The notes beneath the pieces are model-generated. The model did not search any database and was not told where the DNA came from. It saw only the letters and a program-made list of their open reading frames with translations. 6,125 nt of DNA from JBDRNO01 sp043811005 (GTDB lineage: Bacteria > Bacteroidota > Bacteroidia > NORP154), in assembly GCA_043811005.1 (NCBI GenBank), contig JBDRNO010000245.1:1-6125 (forward strand), read 5' to 3'. The translations under genes and the position numbers were made by a program. Shown here in pieces: positions 6,001 to 6,125 of the stretch (its first letter is position 1; each line of letters starts with the position of its first letter).

Positions 6001-6125
6001 CGGAATACCCTCCGTTCCCCAACCGCATGGGTCTGTATCGCCAGGAAACATGAAATCTGAGGGAATACATGAAAAAGGAGGGGCACAACCGCTAGGATGG
6101 CCTGTTCCTCCATATACCATTTTTT
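3082..6125 (-). CDS. Giant T9SS type A sorting-domain protein, C-terminal part (5' end outside window)
   Basis: The frame is open to the window edge; the first Met here (6118-6120) is preceded by a Lys codon and reads as part of an internal KMVYGG.GHP motif, so the true start is beyond the right end. About 1012 residues from that Met are visible. Recognisable blocks are FMFPGDTDPCGWG (23-35), a WTEQTSGNTPDDRRF..SAGPFTLEPG segment (45-71), VELVRLADDKAQALFDNCF (94-112), and GPEITRIEGQGNGG. These match a large Bacteroidota secreted family of unknown function. Residues about 406-479 look like an added small beta domain. The end is a T9SS type A-like sorting domain (about 912-1004): VVPNPYYAFS, SIYNIGGTLIRKF, SGVYLIHV and GEKVVKWFGV, followed by an RPIDLDSF tail. 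The product should cross the outer membrane and be surface-anchored or released. A PorV-like gene follows on the same strand. No enzymatic domain is recognised. Confidence 0.88.
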   Translation of the reverse strand, partial: KMVYGGTGHPSGCAPPFSCIPSDFMFPGDTDPCGWGTEGIPQTELWTEQTSGNTPDDRRFVHSAGPFTLEPGATNDITVGVVWSRAVSTDPFQSVELVRLADDKAQALFDNCFKVLNGPDAPELMIQEFDRELILYITNPASSLNYMEQYVEKDPMLIEPDSYPGTFDDKYYFQGYQIFQLNDASVSVADLQDFNLARLVAQCDVKDSVGKIVNFEYNEELGADVPTLMVDGEDMGIRHSFQVTEDLFAMGDKRLVNHKTYYFLAIAYAYNQFKVYTYDPVNPEADGNKKPYLAGRKDGYSQSISSVPGIPHKPEVEENGTQINSQYGDGPEITRIEGQGNGGLVIDLTQETIDEIMSGPPWRVDNPVYQRRKGPVDVKVIDPLNVKGGNYVIKFFYDDADTIPIVYIHTTPDIICGASYFEVSGDIRNQLETGDKFYVSGSTENDGTYTVQEITDGGTYIIPEEYISSGVADGVIYPFYKWALIDGDNMTDTLFVFDQSVKVGSEQLVMELGISITIEQVLDPGPAVCVPHKITSGLTVTPGLSNPDPNNGFLEATMTFADNDYQWLTGVVDGDAPNATNWIRSGTSDEPNFQDYSGFDNNQIYENILGGIWAPYRLCSKDSLSPAFNYKQNSKSDIGNIASIDLVITADKSKWTRSVVIEQQENINYSKPLGSEIEKFSLREHPSVNTSGVASGGNTTDPTSSNYIDSVGMGWFPGYAINVETGERLNIMFGEDSWSVNGNDLIWNPTSDLSSPLGQAAIDFGIGQPGVDGIPYWAGGKHYIYIVGHNGDDTTNIAEGRGDIPSYDAGAYIREVLSSNLESRKAGVYKDVIWVSIPLLEQGFEFNNPENIPTDVTIRLRVAKPFKRNYSTDSVYTVSHQNDNNPMYSFNLDEFEPRTGVDTIAKNALDLINVVPNPYYAFSFYETSQIDHRIKIINLPVNCTVSIYNIGGTLIRKFDRDDHTITSIDWDLKNSYNVPIASGVYLIHVNAPGIGEKVVKWFGVLRPIDLDSF

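Overview
The window looks like a piece of a Bacteroidota chromosome, probably from an uncultured, AT-rich lineage. Three things point there: a PorV/PorQ-type outer-membrane protein, a very large secreted protein with a type IX secretion (T9SS) C-terminal sorting domain, and a TAnnTTTG-type -7 promoter box upstream of greA. All four intact or partial genes lie on the minus strand, so transcription runs from the right end to the left.

From right to left: (1) 3082-6125 is the C-terminal ~1000 residues of a giant T9SS cargo protein whose start lies outside the window. (2) 2830-3081 is a 252-bp spacer that is a graveyard of repeats: a palindrome, an inverted repeat pair, and between the arms the last ~34 codons of a GxxExxY-family gene. 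(3) 1729-2829 is a PorV/PorQ-family outer-membrane beta-barrel protein whose signal peptide is encoded by degenerate 7-bp tandem repeats. (4) 1525-1728 holds one arm of the same 'CTTTGCG' repeat family and the greA promoter. (5) 1048-1524 is greA. (6) 745-1047 is another repeat-filled spacer, dominated by GTTATCA-like heptamers. (7) 346-744 is a HIT-family nucleotide-binding protein. (8) 1-345 has no intact gene. It holds a 204-bp unit bounded by 27-bp inverted repeats that encloses an internally deleted four-helix-bundle (S23/IVP-like) gene, followed by an AT-rich stretch with a small hairpin.

Functionally, greA and the HIT gene are ordinary housekeeping genes, and the PorV-like protein plus giant cargo form a plausible secretion pair. 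The notable part is the intergenic layer. Two different small 'orphan' families (four-helix bundle and GxxExxY) survive only as truncated relics, each sitting inside a short inverted-repeat frame. At least three further repeat families fill the remaining gaps, and one of them has become the signal peptide of a gene. I see no new defence or metabolic system; the candidate novelty is this repeat/relic layer and its use as coding sequence.
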